Positions 1 to 9,985 of a DNA stretch of 64,000 nt are shown here, in pieces. Both the position numbers and the translations under genes were made by a program. Each line of letters opens with the position of its first letter. The stretch's first letter is position 1. The notes beneath the pieces were generated by a model, which saw only the letters and a program-made list of their open reading frames with translations, had not been told where the DNA came from and did not search any database. Where the stretch lies: NCBI RefSeq assembly GCF_000006405.1, contig NW_003215766.1, positions 251,382 through 315,381 of the forward strand, given 5' to 3'. Source of the stretch: Perkinsus marinus ATCC 50983 (lineage: Eukaryota; Perkinsozoa; Perkinsida; Perkinsidae).

Positions 1-867
1 AGCGTTTGGATTGGATTCCACAGTGGACGACGGAACTCAGATAATTGTCTCGATATCACAAATTGGCAATCGTGGCAATACTTATTGAACTCAATATCTG
101 TCAGTTGACAAATACCGTCAGCTATTGAATCAATATTATTGATGAAAGCGTTGCCACTAGCGGGTATACAATAATAAAATCGTAAACCTTAGACCCTGTG
201 CCTAAGTCCAGGCTCCAAGGATAAATTCAGAGAATCAACTTCGGAACCAATCCTAAAACTGTTGAGTGCCTAAGCTGACTCCCAACTAAAGCTTAACCAA
301 GGTGCAGAAAAGCCTTTGTGTATGCGTGCAACTGTGTAAGGGCATAGCTAATGGCTTAAGGGCTCAAATAACTTCAAGAGTGCAAAGATAACCATTCTCA
401 GTTACTTATACTAAATAGATGAAGAGAAATGCTAAGATCACAATGGTGCACACAGAGTGATTCAGCTACAGAGACATAATGCTCAACTAACGCCTGATTA
501 CAGTATATAACAAAACCTAACGTGCGTCACACGCCCTCGTTCACGCAGGAATAATAGACTGTCTATTATAGACAACACGCATGCACAGACCATGATTCGC
601 ACAAAGTAATATAACAGCCATAACACAGTAGAACCGTAACGAAATGTTATCATACCAACAGTGTAGCATGATCACACGTGCTGCGAGCTGTTTTATGCAA
701 CGAATAATCGGCGATTTGTGCGCGAACAAGAATGCACGAACCTCACGTTATCGTACGAATCTAACGGAGTGTCCCCACATCGTTATCGTACGCCGTCCCC
801 ACAAGTCAGATCATCTGACACTATCTCCGCATCTGACTCAGATGCGGAAATAGTGTTACACTGTTCG
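1..867. other. Left-edge noncoding stretch
   Basis: No convincing coding exon is visible on either strand; open frames are short and lack family motifs. The only structure is a near-perfect inverted repeat at 817-857 that ends about 10 bases before the start codon of the acetyltransferase gene, plus a small palindrome near 560. Confidence 0.6.
817..857. repeat. Inverted repeat with 1-nt spacer upstream of the GNAT gene
   Basis: The left arm 817-836 and right arm 838-857 pair at 18 of 20 positions around a single central C at 837. The structure sits in the presumed 5' leader of the downstream gene, whose ATG is at 868. It resembles the odd-length palindromes that fill 2.5-5.1 kb. Function unknown. 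Confidence 0.8.
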
Positions 868-2432
868 ATGCATAGGAATATGTTCGCTCACTCATTGTCT
901 GTCCTGCTCCTCTTTGCGGCCGCGAGAGCTCATCCGCAGCAAGTGGTGCCCTATTTATCACCGGAAGAACCCGCGGCGCGTTGGCTCAATGACGTGGACT
1001 ATCGCGCTTACCAACCTGGTGATGACTTGAAACTTGTACAGGAGGTGGAGGCCGTAACCTGCCGTCAAACCTTATGCGCGGTCGCCGTTGAAAGTGGAAC
1101 TCGGGTAGGGCCCTACCGTAGGACTGGTCTCAAATTCTGACTCTCAAGCGCCTCGGTTGGTGAGAAGGATAGATTTGGATTCAACTGTCAACTTGGACGT
1201 TTGACCGTTTGGACCACTCTCCGAGCCGCATTTATTTGCTTTTGGCGTCCGCCGCGGAAGATACGTCTTTCAGTGACTGGGATTCCGTCACCTATATCTT
1301 ATGCTTGCGTACTCGAGTGGAAGAGCACTTTGACCAGCTGAACCATGTTGCGGATGTTACTTAGAAGTCATTTTCATCATGGGATTCCTTTAGAGAGTGC
1401 TCTAGGTGTCACCAAAAGCTTTGAAAAAAGGTCGCGACCTCCTCTCAAAGACGTCTTAAATCCTAACCATATGGGGCCCATTGTCGAATAGGCCCCAGGT
1501 ATCCTGCGCCAGAGTTTTGGACTTGGGAACCACTCGAGATTGTCAAGTCTATAACATGATGTTATTAACATCAGTCATTCAAGTATAATCTTTCTTTCAG
1601 ACTGTAGTCGGCGTAGTGGAGATGACCATACCCAAGAGAAACATTGAGGAAAGGGTTAAAACAGCCATCGAAGCCAAGATGTGAGTAGAACTCGTCGTGT
1701 TGGAACTACTCATTTTCTCTGTCGTTCCTTTGATACTATCTCACAGGCCGGAGCCGAGCAAGAAGAAACCTAACGGAATCATCGGTTACATAGATCACGT
1801 AGGCTTGACAACTTTTTCACTCGACATTGTCGAGTCGACAGCGGCGAAGAGTTGACGTCAAGATTTTCAGGTTGCAGTCGCCAAGGATTGGCGTAGAAGA
1901 GGAATTGCGAGAGCGCTCCTATCGAAGACTTTCATACAAGTAAGTCACCCATAACATTATTCATCAACTTGAGTGGGTAAAAGATATAGAAATCCCTCAT
2001 TTACTCGGGTTTTCTGAATACCACTGAAGCAGCATGGGAATTTTAGCGTCGTATATTTCGAGCCAAGGTTTGGGAGCTCCTTGCCAAGGAACCTTTCTCA
2101 CATTAATTCAGTTTGATCCTTTTGTATCCTCTCAGATCGGTATAACTTCGCCGAACGTGGTCGCCATGTATCTGTGGACGTTTTCATTCAATGTGGAGGC
2201 GGTTGGACTCTATGAGACCTCCAAGTTCGTTAAAATCTTGAGTAAGCTCATTCAGCGCTCGCGAGCTATGGGGTGTTCTGAACACCGTGTTCAATATATG
2301 GGCCCGGTTGAACGCGCTCCTAGGATGTTTCCCCCGGAATTTTGTTCAATCAGTAAGTTGCTGGAAGATCTCAGGAATATTACGGAGCTTGAACTTCAGG
2401 GACGTTCACTGAGCGCGTTTATTCAGGGCTAA
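868..2432 (+). CDS. GNAT-family N-acetyltransferase with N-terminal hydrophobic leader (multi-exon)
   Basis: The family transfers an acetyl group from acetyl-CoA to an amine, here of unknown identity. The ATG at 868 opens MHRNMFAHSLSVLLLFAAAR, a signal-peptide-like leader. Three internal exons are clear and keep phase: 1601-1680 (ends AKM), 1747-1798 (GIIGYIDH) and 1871-1939. The last carries the acetyl-CoA-binding motif VAVAKDWRRRGIARALL, which fits the Q/RxxGxG/A motif A of GNATs. The final exon contains FNVEAVGLYETSKF, matching the family's N-x-x-A-x-x-LYE-x-x-GF motif B, and ends at a stop at 2430-2432. The junctions between exon 1 and 1601, and between 1940 and about 2136, are not resolved; parts of 1060-1600 may hold a missed exon. 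The leader suggests entry into the secretory system, which is unusual for a GNAT and should be treated as inference. Confidence 0.72.
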
Positions 2433-2496
2433 AATCTGGAACGCTCAGCTGAGAGTGCGCACTTTCGGCAACTTCGTAGGTGATCTTTTCTGGCAA

Positions 2497-2519
2497 ATGA
2501 ATAGAGAGGCTCTATTCAT
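2497..2519. repeat. Perfect 10-bp hairpin
   Basis: Left arm ATGAATAGAG (2497-2506), spacer AGG, right arm CTCTATTCAT (2510-2519). All ten positions pair. A second palindrome of 8-bp arms follows at 2532-2548. Confidence 0.85.
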
Positions 2520-3206
2520 GTACCCCGTGTGCGTCTCTATTAGAGACGTTCCTGCCGTCTCGATGCCGATGTCGTTTTTGGGATCGACAGTCTCATCCAG
2601 CTTTCGTTCTTAGGCCCAGGACCTGGTGAGCAAGGCATGATCTACTTCGCCCGATACGACATGACCTAGCAATCCTACACACCATTGCAGCCGAGTTGTT
2701 CTTATCTACCGTTATCTACTAGGAAGATAAGAATCTCTAAGATTGTCACGTGAAGAAGATTATTTTTCGCGATCGGCGTGCGGTCAACGGCCCGTTGACA
2801 ACGGCTGCCGCCTCCCATCTCATCATGCTTAACCACCAAGTACAGTTAGCTTCGTGCTTGGGAAACTTTTCCTATATTTGCCGCTGTTATTGAGTATCTT
2901 CTTCCTAGAGAAAGATAACGGTTGTAGTTCTCTCCCCTTCGGGAGAAGCCCTTCCCATTATTATCACCAATGATTCCATACTAGGTTGTGTTGGGTTATA
3001 TTTGTCACGAAATGCTGTGAGTCACCACCCTGTACCTGGTGAGGATGATATGGGACTGTGGCCAGGATCGGATCCTGAGCATCCACTTGCAAAGCTCGAT
3101 GGTTGCTCATGAAACTACACTAGGGCCTACTGTAGTGTACCTAGTGACTCGGAAACTACTTGACCGGGTCAAGTTGACTCTGATGATCAGAGTCTGATCG
3201 TTACAG

Positions 3207-3235
3207 TACCATATATATGAGTCATATATATGGTA
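3207..3235. repeat. Perfect 14-bp palindrome with 1-nt spacer
   Basis: Left arm TACCATATATATGA (3207-3220), central G at 3221, right arm TCATATATATGGTA (3222-3235). It is the longest perfect palindrome of the cluster and is flanked by 9-bp arms at 3176-3194 and 10-bp arms at 3268-3290. Confidence 0.9.
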
Positions 3236-4456
3236 GTACTATAATGGTACTGTAACGTTACGTTACTATGGTACGTTACTAACGTACCATATACATGATG
3301 GCACTCGACTAGACGAGGCATGCTGGTATGTCATATAATATGCCATGGACTAACCCATCCTGTGAGCTAGCGTGTCTATACTCGCGCTAGCAGTCTCCTA
3401 GATTTGACAGAGAGACTATCACTATCACGTGAATGACGGAAGACACGTCCGAAATTGACGTTAGGAACGTCGGCACTTCCAATTTGGAAGTCTCCCATGA
3501 GTGAACGGTTCAGTGTGAACCTAGGCTGTCCTGCACCTCGACGAATCGCTGCTCTTCCTCCCAGATTGGCACCTGCGGTAGGCCGTTCCTACATCACTCT
3601 CTAAGACAACAATGTCCTCAGGACATACCCTAAGGAAGGGCAATACCCGGTATTATCCTTCCTCGTATTCAAGGCACGCTCCACCGTATCGCATTAGTTA
3701 TTTGGGAGTGTTGGGTGAGACTGAGTGTTAACCAACTAGGTAGCAGAGGGCGGTGATAATACTGCTTAGGGAAAGCATAGCTTCTCCGCGGTTGAAACCG
3801 TGCCAGACTCTGGCAGCCAGAGAGCTGTCTTCCGCCGAAGCCTGGTTTGGGACAGACACACTTGCTGCCGGCACAAGGGGACAACCTGAGTCCTTCAAGC
3901 TGCCAAGCTAGCCACACAAGCCAGACTGTCTTGACAATCTGAAGTAGCATATGTGTCAAGCGTGATATTTTTTAACCGAGGTTTCCGATGTAGGTCCTAG
4001 GGTCACTGCAGGTTGCAGGCTTCAGTGGCTTACGACAGAAGTTTACTATTCTGAGTGTCCCTAGTGTACCTTGTGTGTCATCCTCCGCAGTGCCGAGATG
4101 GCACTCGTAAGTCGACACGCGCCTTGCCACAACTCGGAGGCTAGAGGTTTCACGAACCTCACAACACGCCGTGTATTGGCTTAACACCACAGTCACATTG
4201 CCTAGCACGCAGGCACATAGGCAATGTCCCCCAAACAACTAGTAAAGGCAAAAAAAATCCCCGGGTAGAACCGGCTCGAGATGCTCCTGGACAGCCAGAT
4301 TGCTATCACTTCAGTCTGCACCACTTTCTGGTTCGGGTTGATACTTGTTACGCTTGCTTGAATTTGCCCCATGCAAGCCTGGCCCTTCACTTGAGCATAG
4401 TCATTAGGTTCTCATAGCCTGGGACCACATTGGTCTCGCTCGTAGACACCGATCTC

Positions 4457-4545
4457 ATCTGGTTCCCGGAACCAGATCAGCGGAGCGCTGATATTTCGGA
4501 AATACCAGCGGAACCAGAAGAGCTGTACCAAAACTTTTGGTACAG
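4457..4545. repeat. Three consecutive palindromes
   Basis: At 4457-4477 a 10-bp perfect stem (ATCTGGTTCC / GGAACCAGAT) surrounds one C. At 4486-4510 a 12-bp stem has one mismatch. At 4523-4545 an 11-bp perfect stem (CTGTACCAAAA / TTTTGGTACAG) surrounds one C. Three such structures within 90 bases is far above what random sequence would give. Confidence 0.85.
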
Positions 4546-5264
4546 GCTTGAAAGTTCATGTTTCCAATGCGAAACTCGCGGGTACGAATAGTCGGAGGGG
4601 TATACTTTGGTTGTATCGCGCATCTCCCTATCGGATTCTGCCTCAACATCCCACTTTTAACCAAGTTTCAAATCACGTCTTCATGGGTCGCGAATCGTGA
4701 CAATTTATCAATTCTTATTCGTCGTCACCATCTCGCTTGTTGGGGGGAGCCGCAGTAGTAGCATTGATACACATAGTTGGAACTTCCAACTTCGAAGCTT
4801 TGGATAATTATTATCCGATAATAACAGGATTGCTCTGATTCGCAACTTGTTAAGGTGTTATCTGTCGTGCTCGTACTACGAACTTCGTAGGTGGCCGTTG
4901 CCTCGACCACGCTTTCCGTGTGCGACTTTTCGCAAGACGTGCTCCGGAGGAGCACTCTTCCACCATTCCGGATGATTACCGTGAGATATTACGTCGGGTG
5001 AACCGACTCGGGTCCCATGCGTCTCATGCGAGTCGCTGTTGAAGTTTGCGAAATGATAGGCACCGCGCTACAACTGCGGCCCGCTTCTGGGCCTACCACC
5101 TAGTGGGCCGCTGCATTCCAGGGTGAGACTTTCAGCACAGAAGGACGCTACGACCTAGAGATCGAAGAAACTTCATTAACATTAATTCACTCACTTAACA
5201 GCCGGCCTTCCTCCTTTTTCTTACCGGATAGTTTCCATAACCAAAACGAGCATCTGTGAAGATG

Positions 5265-6458
5265 TCAACAGGTTGCGGTAGACATCTCTATGACTGAACA
5301 ATCGTTCTCGTGCTCCGGGTCAATGGTGAACGCGAGTTCGTCGGTAGGAGTAGAATGAACGGTGACGGACTTGATCCAAAATCCCGAGTGGGCAAGTGAA
5401 TCAGAGGAAGGAAGAATCACTGAGGAGGATACAGCTCCATGTAGAATATCTTCGTGCATTATATACTCTCACTCTGCGGAGAATGACGTGCAAGGTTAAA
5501 TAAAGACAGATCGGCAATCCACTACATTGCCAAGAGGCCGAGACCCAGCAAGATTAATAAGGGTGAAACTCAGTGAAATGAATTACAGGACAGTGAGTAC
5601 GATGAAGAAAGCAATATATGACACGGCATATGCGAGGTCTAGTGTGTCGGACGTACCGTCCGAGATAGGCCCATCACCGGCCAATGAGGAGCAGATGGAT
5701 GATCTAGTTCTATTTGATACCCCCTTCTTGATCGACTATTCAGCAGCCCAAGCGTGGTTTTGCTGGTTTCGCTTGGATAACATGCAATTAGTGCATTCCT
5801 ATACTGATATGGCTGAAACGGCTGACCGTTCGGTACTGTAACTCGAACTTCGGATGATTCTTTTATGAGTTGATTCTTTTTTTGAGTTGATTCGTGAGGA
5901 CGCGTCACATTGTTCCCCCCTCAAGCCTTCAACAGCTCACAGGTACATCCTTGGCCTACCTCTAGGCTTAATCTCGTCGGACGGTCCGACTACTGTGTGT
6001 GATTTACATTCACTAGAACCACAGCCTTCGAGAACCTGTTGTTGTTGTTGAGAAGAGGTTGTGACATATCGGACTATGTGACATAGTATTCGACGCACCA
6101 AATGTCATCCTCCCAGAAACGAACCCACTGCCTTTGGGTTGAGCAGCACGAATCCAAACCACCATACCATATATATTATTAAAAACATATCTACATTTTC
6201 CACCCAAACGTTACACTAGAAAAGATTGGATAAAACAGGCATCAGGTGAATAAATGACATTTATTTATTAGAGGTGGGGACCGGACAGGCGGACCGGATC
6301 GTCCTGCTACCCGGATTCCGGGTAGCCACTCTAGATATAGACCGCTCACGCCCAATTGAATCACTTGAAGTGATCGATATTCAGCGCAACATTGTCAAGT
6401 AATGGCTACATCACATCTTACATGAATTACTCATGGTGCAGCAGCATGTATGAATACC
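5265..6458. other. Interg. region with only short open frames
   Basis: Frames of 60-105 codons exist on both strands (for example 5527-5841 plus and 5265-5459 minus) but none shows a recognisable motif, and the two strands overlap. Palindromes become sparse here compared with 2.5-5.1 kb. I see no supported gene. Confidence 0.5.
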
Positions 6459-7724
6459 TTAGCCAGAGTGAGCTGACTTCCAAGCTCCCTTCTCTGTTGC
6501 CGCCCCGCTCCGCTTCGCTGACTCGCACATCCTAATGTAGTCGACCCACCCATCACCTCTACCAAAGGCTTGAGCCAAGGCCTGTACGTCTGACAGGCTG
6601 GCGCGGATATTGGCATGCGCCAGGATGTTAGGAAGGTCCCAGACTCTCACGCAGCCTGACCTGTTACTGTCAAAGGCCCTACAGTGCGGCATGAGCTTCA
6701 CGTCAGAAGCCTTCATCAGGACAGATGCCGGGTCGAGGGCATCCAGTTCGGTCTGAGGCACTTGGGTCAGGACGCCTGCTGTTGCCGTACAGAGACGCCT
6801 ATAGGATGGTGCGAAGTGCGCAGTGAGGCAATCGACATCAGCCTGCGTTAAAGGAGTATCCTGGGTCAGAGCGCTGAGCAGGTTAGAGAGACCACGATGA
6901 AAGATATCGATCGTCGCGGTCTCCCCACGCATGCGGTCGACGGCTGACGGGACATTAAATTCGAAATAGTCGGCTAGAGCCGCTGGAGATATCATGTATG
7001 CGGTCATGTGCTGCTTGAGCCGAGTCAAAGCCTCCTCTACTCCCTCAGTGTTCTTAATATGCACATTCAGAGGTTGAGATATCCAGTCTTGGACCGCTGA
7101 CTCGCTCAGTGGCTTGGTGATTCTGAAGTCGTTGTGTGAGAAATTCCATACGAATCTCTTGTAAGCCTCGTGTAGTCGATAAGGATCCATAGTGAAGCCC
7201 TGGCCAGCAATCGGGAGTCCAAACGTGTCCATCATTGTTTTGGCGTCTTCTGGTGATAAATGCACATTCAGTCGTTGAGCAATCCTCCATGGATTTCCAT
7301 CAGCATCAACGCAGAGTTCTCGTAAATCCACACGCTGGTCGAAGGCCGCACGAAATAGTATACGAACTGCTTCCGGGATGTCAGACGATCGACACGCCCA
7401 AACTTGCTTAGGCCTCTCGCCCTTCAGGGCATCAACGTCACATTGGAAGTTCCAATAGTTGACCTTCTCTGGATGAGACACTGATTTGTATCGCTCCGCT
7501 AGAGCCTCTATTTGAGCTGTACTCAAGACCGGGAATTCGTCAGTGAGCTTGCGGATAAAGATCTCCTTGAAGCACTTGGTCCTTTGCTGGCACGACTTCA
7601 GAGTGTGTTGGAAGATGTCACGAAGGTCCTTCGCGCCAGTGCCGTCACACTTGCTGGCTATCAAATGCAGGGCGCTCGCACATTCATCGTCGGCCCGACT
7701 GTTATCAAGACATTTGTTCACCAT
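6459..7724 (-). CDS. EF-hand-like protein, function unknown
   Basis: One uninterrupted 421-residue frame from the ATG at 7724 to a TAA at 6459-6461. The open frame runs further upstream, but without an ATG; a TTCAG just before 7745 could be an acceptor for a missed 5' exon. The C-terminal quarter has a degenerate EF-hand pair: FDSNRSGCVRVWDLPNIL has D, N, S and V at calcium-loop positions 1, 3, 5 and 8 but Asp instead of Glu at position 12, followed by AFGRGDGWVDYIRMC as a partner. Earlier segments (for example VDLRELCVDADGNPWRIAQR) have the spacing of further worn EF-hands. Length and repeated helix-loop-helix pattern suggest a structural calcium-sensor relative rather than an enzyme. Confidence 0.65.
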   Translation of the reverse strand: MVNKCLDNSRADDECASALHLIASKCDGTGAKDLRDIFQHTLKSCQQRTKCFKEIFIRKLTDEFPVLSTAQIEALAERYKSVSHPEKVNYWNFQCDVDALKGERPKQVWACRSSDIPEAVRILFRAAFDQRVDLRELCVDADGNPWRIAQRLNVHLSPEDAKTMMDTFGLPIAGQGFTMDPYRLHEAYKRFVWNFSHNDFRITKPLSESAVQDWISQPLNVHIKNTEGVEEALTRLKQHMTAYMISPAALADYFEFNVPSAVDRMRGETATIDIFHRGLSNLLSALTQDTPLTQADVDCLTAHFAPSYRRLCTATAGVLTQVPQTELDALDPASVLMKASDVKLMPHCRAFDSNRSGCVRVWDLPNILAHANIRASLSDVQALAQAFGRGDGWVDYIRMCESAKRSGAATEKGAWKSAHSG

Positions 7725-7925
7725 AGAGAAAAGTGACTGAAGGAAAGACCCAAACCAGCGACTGGAAGCCAGCACGAAATACTGAGTGATCCACTTGAAC
7801 CTCGGATCAGATGCAGATCTCGGATCTCATCCTATTCCGATCCGGACCAAAACTCTATCACAGCAACTGTTAGAAACATTCCATTTGAGCCACAAATTGA
7901 AAAATAAGAGTCGAAGTCGGCCGCG

Positions 7926-9108
7926 TCACCCTTCCTTTTCCTTCTTAACCTCATCGTACTGTGGGGCCCACATGTAGGCCAGAGAGCCAGAGAGTAGAGC
8001 TAGTGCTCCCAAGGCCATAGTCTTCGGTGGATAAGGCGGAGCGTGGAAGACGTAGGCCGACAGAAGCAGACAGGCGAATCGCTGTATGGTGGCCATGAGC
8101 TCGCAAGTAACGTGTTGCGCAGTGCTCGACAGCTTCAGTAGATACCTCCTGCACAGCTGGGCTAGGATCATGTTACCTGAACCGATCACGCTGAACGAGG
8201 CGTGAGTGACAGGACTCACGGAGAAGTCTTACCGGACAGATAGACCACAGTAGTTAACCCCGCTCGGGCTGAACTATGGAAGAGCAGCACCCGACGCACC
8301 GATTCGGCCCCTCTGGGTGAAACTAACAGTAGTGGAAGGCCGATGAGATGCTGTAGGAGTAATTGTTCCTCGACTTGAGGGCCGTATATCGTAAAACAAC
8401 GATTCACTAGGAAGGTCTGTAAGGTGCCACACAGAACCGCGGTGAACATCAAGACTAAACCAAGGGCCATTTCGTTGCCCTCAGTTGACTGGGTAGATGT
8501 GTCAGACGATAGAACAGCGCAAGAGATGATTCCAACTGTTGTGAGAAGTACTGATCCAATCTGGACGGCGGTATACCTAGAATGCTTCAGTGGGTGACCG
8601 GAAAACGAAACCACTGTTACTTTTTGTCCAACCATAAGGCGCCTACGATCATCCCAGTTGCCAACTGGAGATTGGATACCACGACCTGAACCAAGGAATG
8701 CGACCCTCGAAGGCACTGGGAAGGAATGAGAGTATGATGCCTACCACAGCCGTCATTGGCAGCAAAGTGATCCCGAGTGCCTTGAGATAAGCGTATCCAA
8801 AAGACAAGCCGCTGAATACTAGATGCCACTTCACTGGTATTTTGTGATTCCTGATTACGCTTGATATGCTGGAGGCACGCCTTAAGACGATGAAGAGATG
8901 AACCTGAGTGATATGGAGGGCAAGCATACAATGGCTGAACGAACTGACCAAGATTGCACAGAGGAAGGCTGCGGACTTGTCCTCGCTGACCAGTAGCTCC
9001 ATGGGAACATGAGACCCCACGCCGCACAGGAAGTAAAGAAATGCGAAGGAGGCAGCCTGAGCAACGATACGGATACTATCGAGCCACGTAACTTAGAATT
9101 CTGACCAT
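7926..9108 (-). CDS. SLC35B4/UAA-type nucleotide-sugar transporter
   Basis: A multi-membrane-span protein predicted to exchange a UDP-sugar for UMP across Golgi or ER membranes. The ATG at 9108 opens MVRILSY; a 31-nt intron then leads to AASFAFLYFLCGVGSHV. Later exons read LLPMTAV, then VVVSNLQLATGMIVGALWLD, then KYTAVQIGSVLLTTVGI. The junction between the last two uses a 44-nt intron and restores the K-K-Y-T/S-x-x-Q motif typical of the Yea4/SLC35B4 subfamily. The segment ending QHLIGLPLLL and the final exon (TIQRFACLLLSAYVFH) also match the family layout. The protein ends with a charged KKEKEG tail, a possible ER/Golgi retrieval-type end (inference). The exact sugar cannot be told from sequence; UDP-GlcNAc and UDP-xylose are the usual substrates of this branch. 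Confidence 0.8.
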
Positions 9109-9378
9109 CCTCGCCCTGCGTTTCCTGGTGGCTGCTAGCTGGCGATGCCATCGAGTCACAGCTCTGACTTTGGCCCACTTCCCTGACGACTTGGCGACTG
9201 CCTCTTCGAAAGACCCCTTATCGGAATCTGCACTGAAAAGCTCCACTACAGTTGGCTCGATCGTTGCTATATATCGATCGTATCAGTTCTTTAGTACAAC
9301 TAGGAGTCTAATAGAACCTCAAACCCAGGAGCACGAGAGCGATAACGATCCCAGCGGAATGCTCTAAAGGGCAATAGC

Positions 9379-9942
9379 CTAAGCTAAGTGAAGATGTGGA
9401 AACAGTAGCATAAGAATAAACGACAGAAGCTGCAGATGGTTGCCTCGTGATGGCAGGTCATCATCTTCTCCCTCAGAGGCAGTCGGAGTCTCCCCTATCA
9501 AATCAGCTTCCACATCCTCAGGTATAGCATCAAAGTCACAGGAGTCGAATATGAAGCTAGGCTCAAAGCATGTCACTGAGGACATGGACCGCGGAACTGC
9601 CGAGGCAAACGGCGTTCCAGCCGGTGTGGGAATCCTGAAAATAACCACAGGTCTGCAACAATCTTAGACAGACCCGCACCATCCAGAAGAGGAAAGCCTC
9701 CTAAGTCTGTGCTCGGGGTGGGCCAAGCCGTCGAGTGCATGACCAACAGCTGGTAGCTGGTAATCAGTCTTTGCAGCGTCCATTTCCAACGCGGAAGTAT
9801 CGAGGAAAACACAAGTCGATACTGACAAAACACTGATGGGAGCAACGCCAGATCCCAGGAAAGAGCCTTTTGCTAGAGTAAAACCATAAGTTCCTTCGAA
9901 AATGCTGCAAAAGTACATCCTCCACCATGCGTCCTCCTTCAT
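9379..9942 (-). CDS. Putative small protein with hydrophobic C-terminal tail
   Basis: Not recognised. From the ATG at 9942 one frame reads MKEDAWWRMYFCSIFEGTYG and continues to SSSGW. A GT-AG intron then joins in phase to IPTPAGTPFASAVPRSMSS, an acidic stretch and a final LQLLSFILMLLFPHLHLA before the stop at 9379-9381. The terminal 18-residue hydrophobic run after an acidic, Ser/Gly-bearing region resembles a GPI-attachment signal or a tail anchor. No clear signal peptide is visible, and the start could lie further upstream. It follows the EML gene by about 40 bases on the same strand; a 3' extension of EML through an unseen intron is an alternative. Confidence 0.4.
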
Positions 9943-9985
9943 AACACAACACCGACTTGCGAGGACACCGTAAGGACACAGAGGA

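Larger units (their letters stand above)
2433..5264. repeat. Palindrome-dense intergenic region
   Basis: No supported gene. The stretch contains at least fifteen distinct short perfect or near-perfect inverted repeats. Stems are 6-14 bp and many have a spacer of exactly one base. Examples: 2497-2519, 2532-2548, 3063-3077, 3176-3194, 3207-3235, 3268-3290, 3366-3390, 3457-3471, 3475-3491, 3612-3626, 4457-4477, 4486-4510, 4523-4545, 4777-4791, 4802-4816, 4876-4890 and 4939-4955. The arms differ in sequence from one palindrome to the next, so this is not an array of one repeat. Confidence 0.75.

Noticed and set aside
9128-9367. Plus-strand 79-codon frame between the transporter and the small tail-anchored gene
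   Set aside because: Overlaps the transporter 5' region, no motif, no intron signals that extend it.
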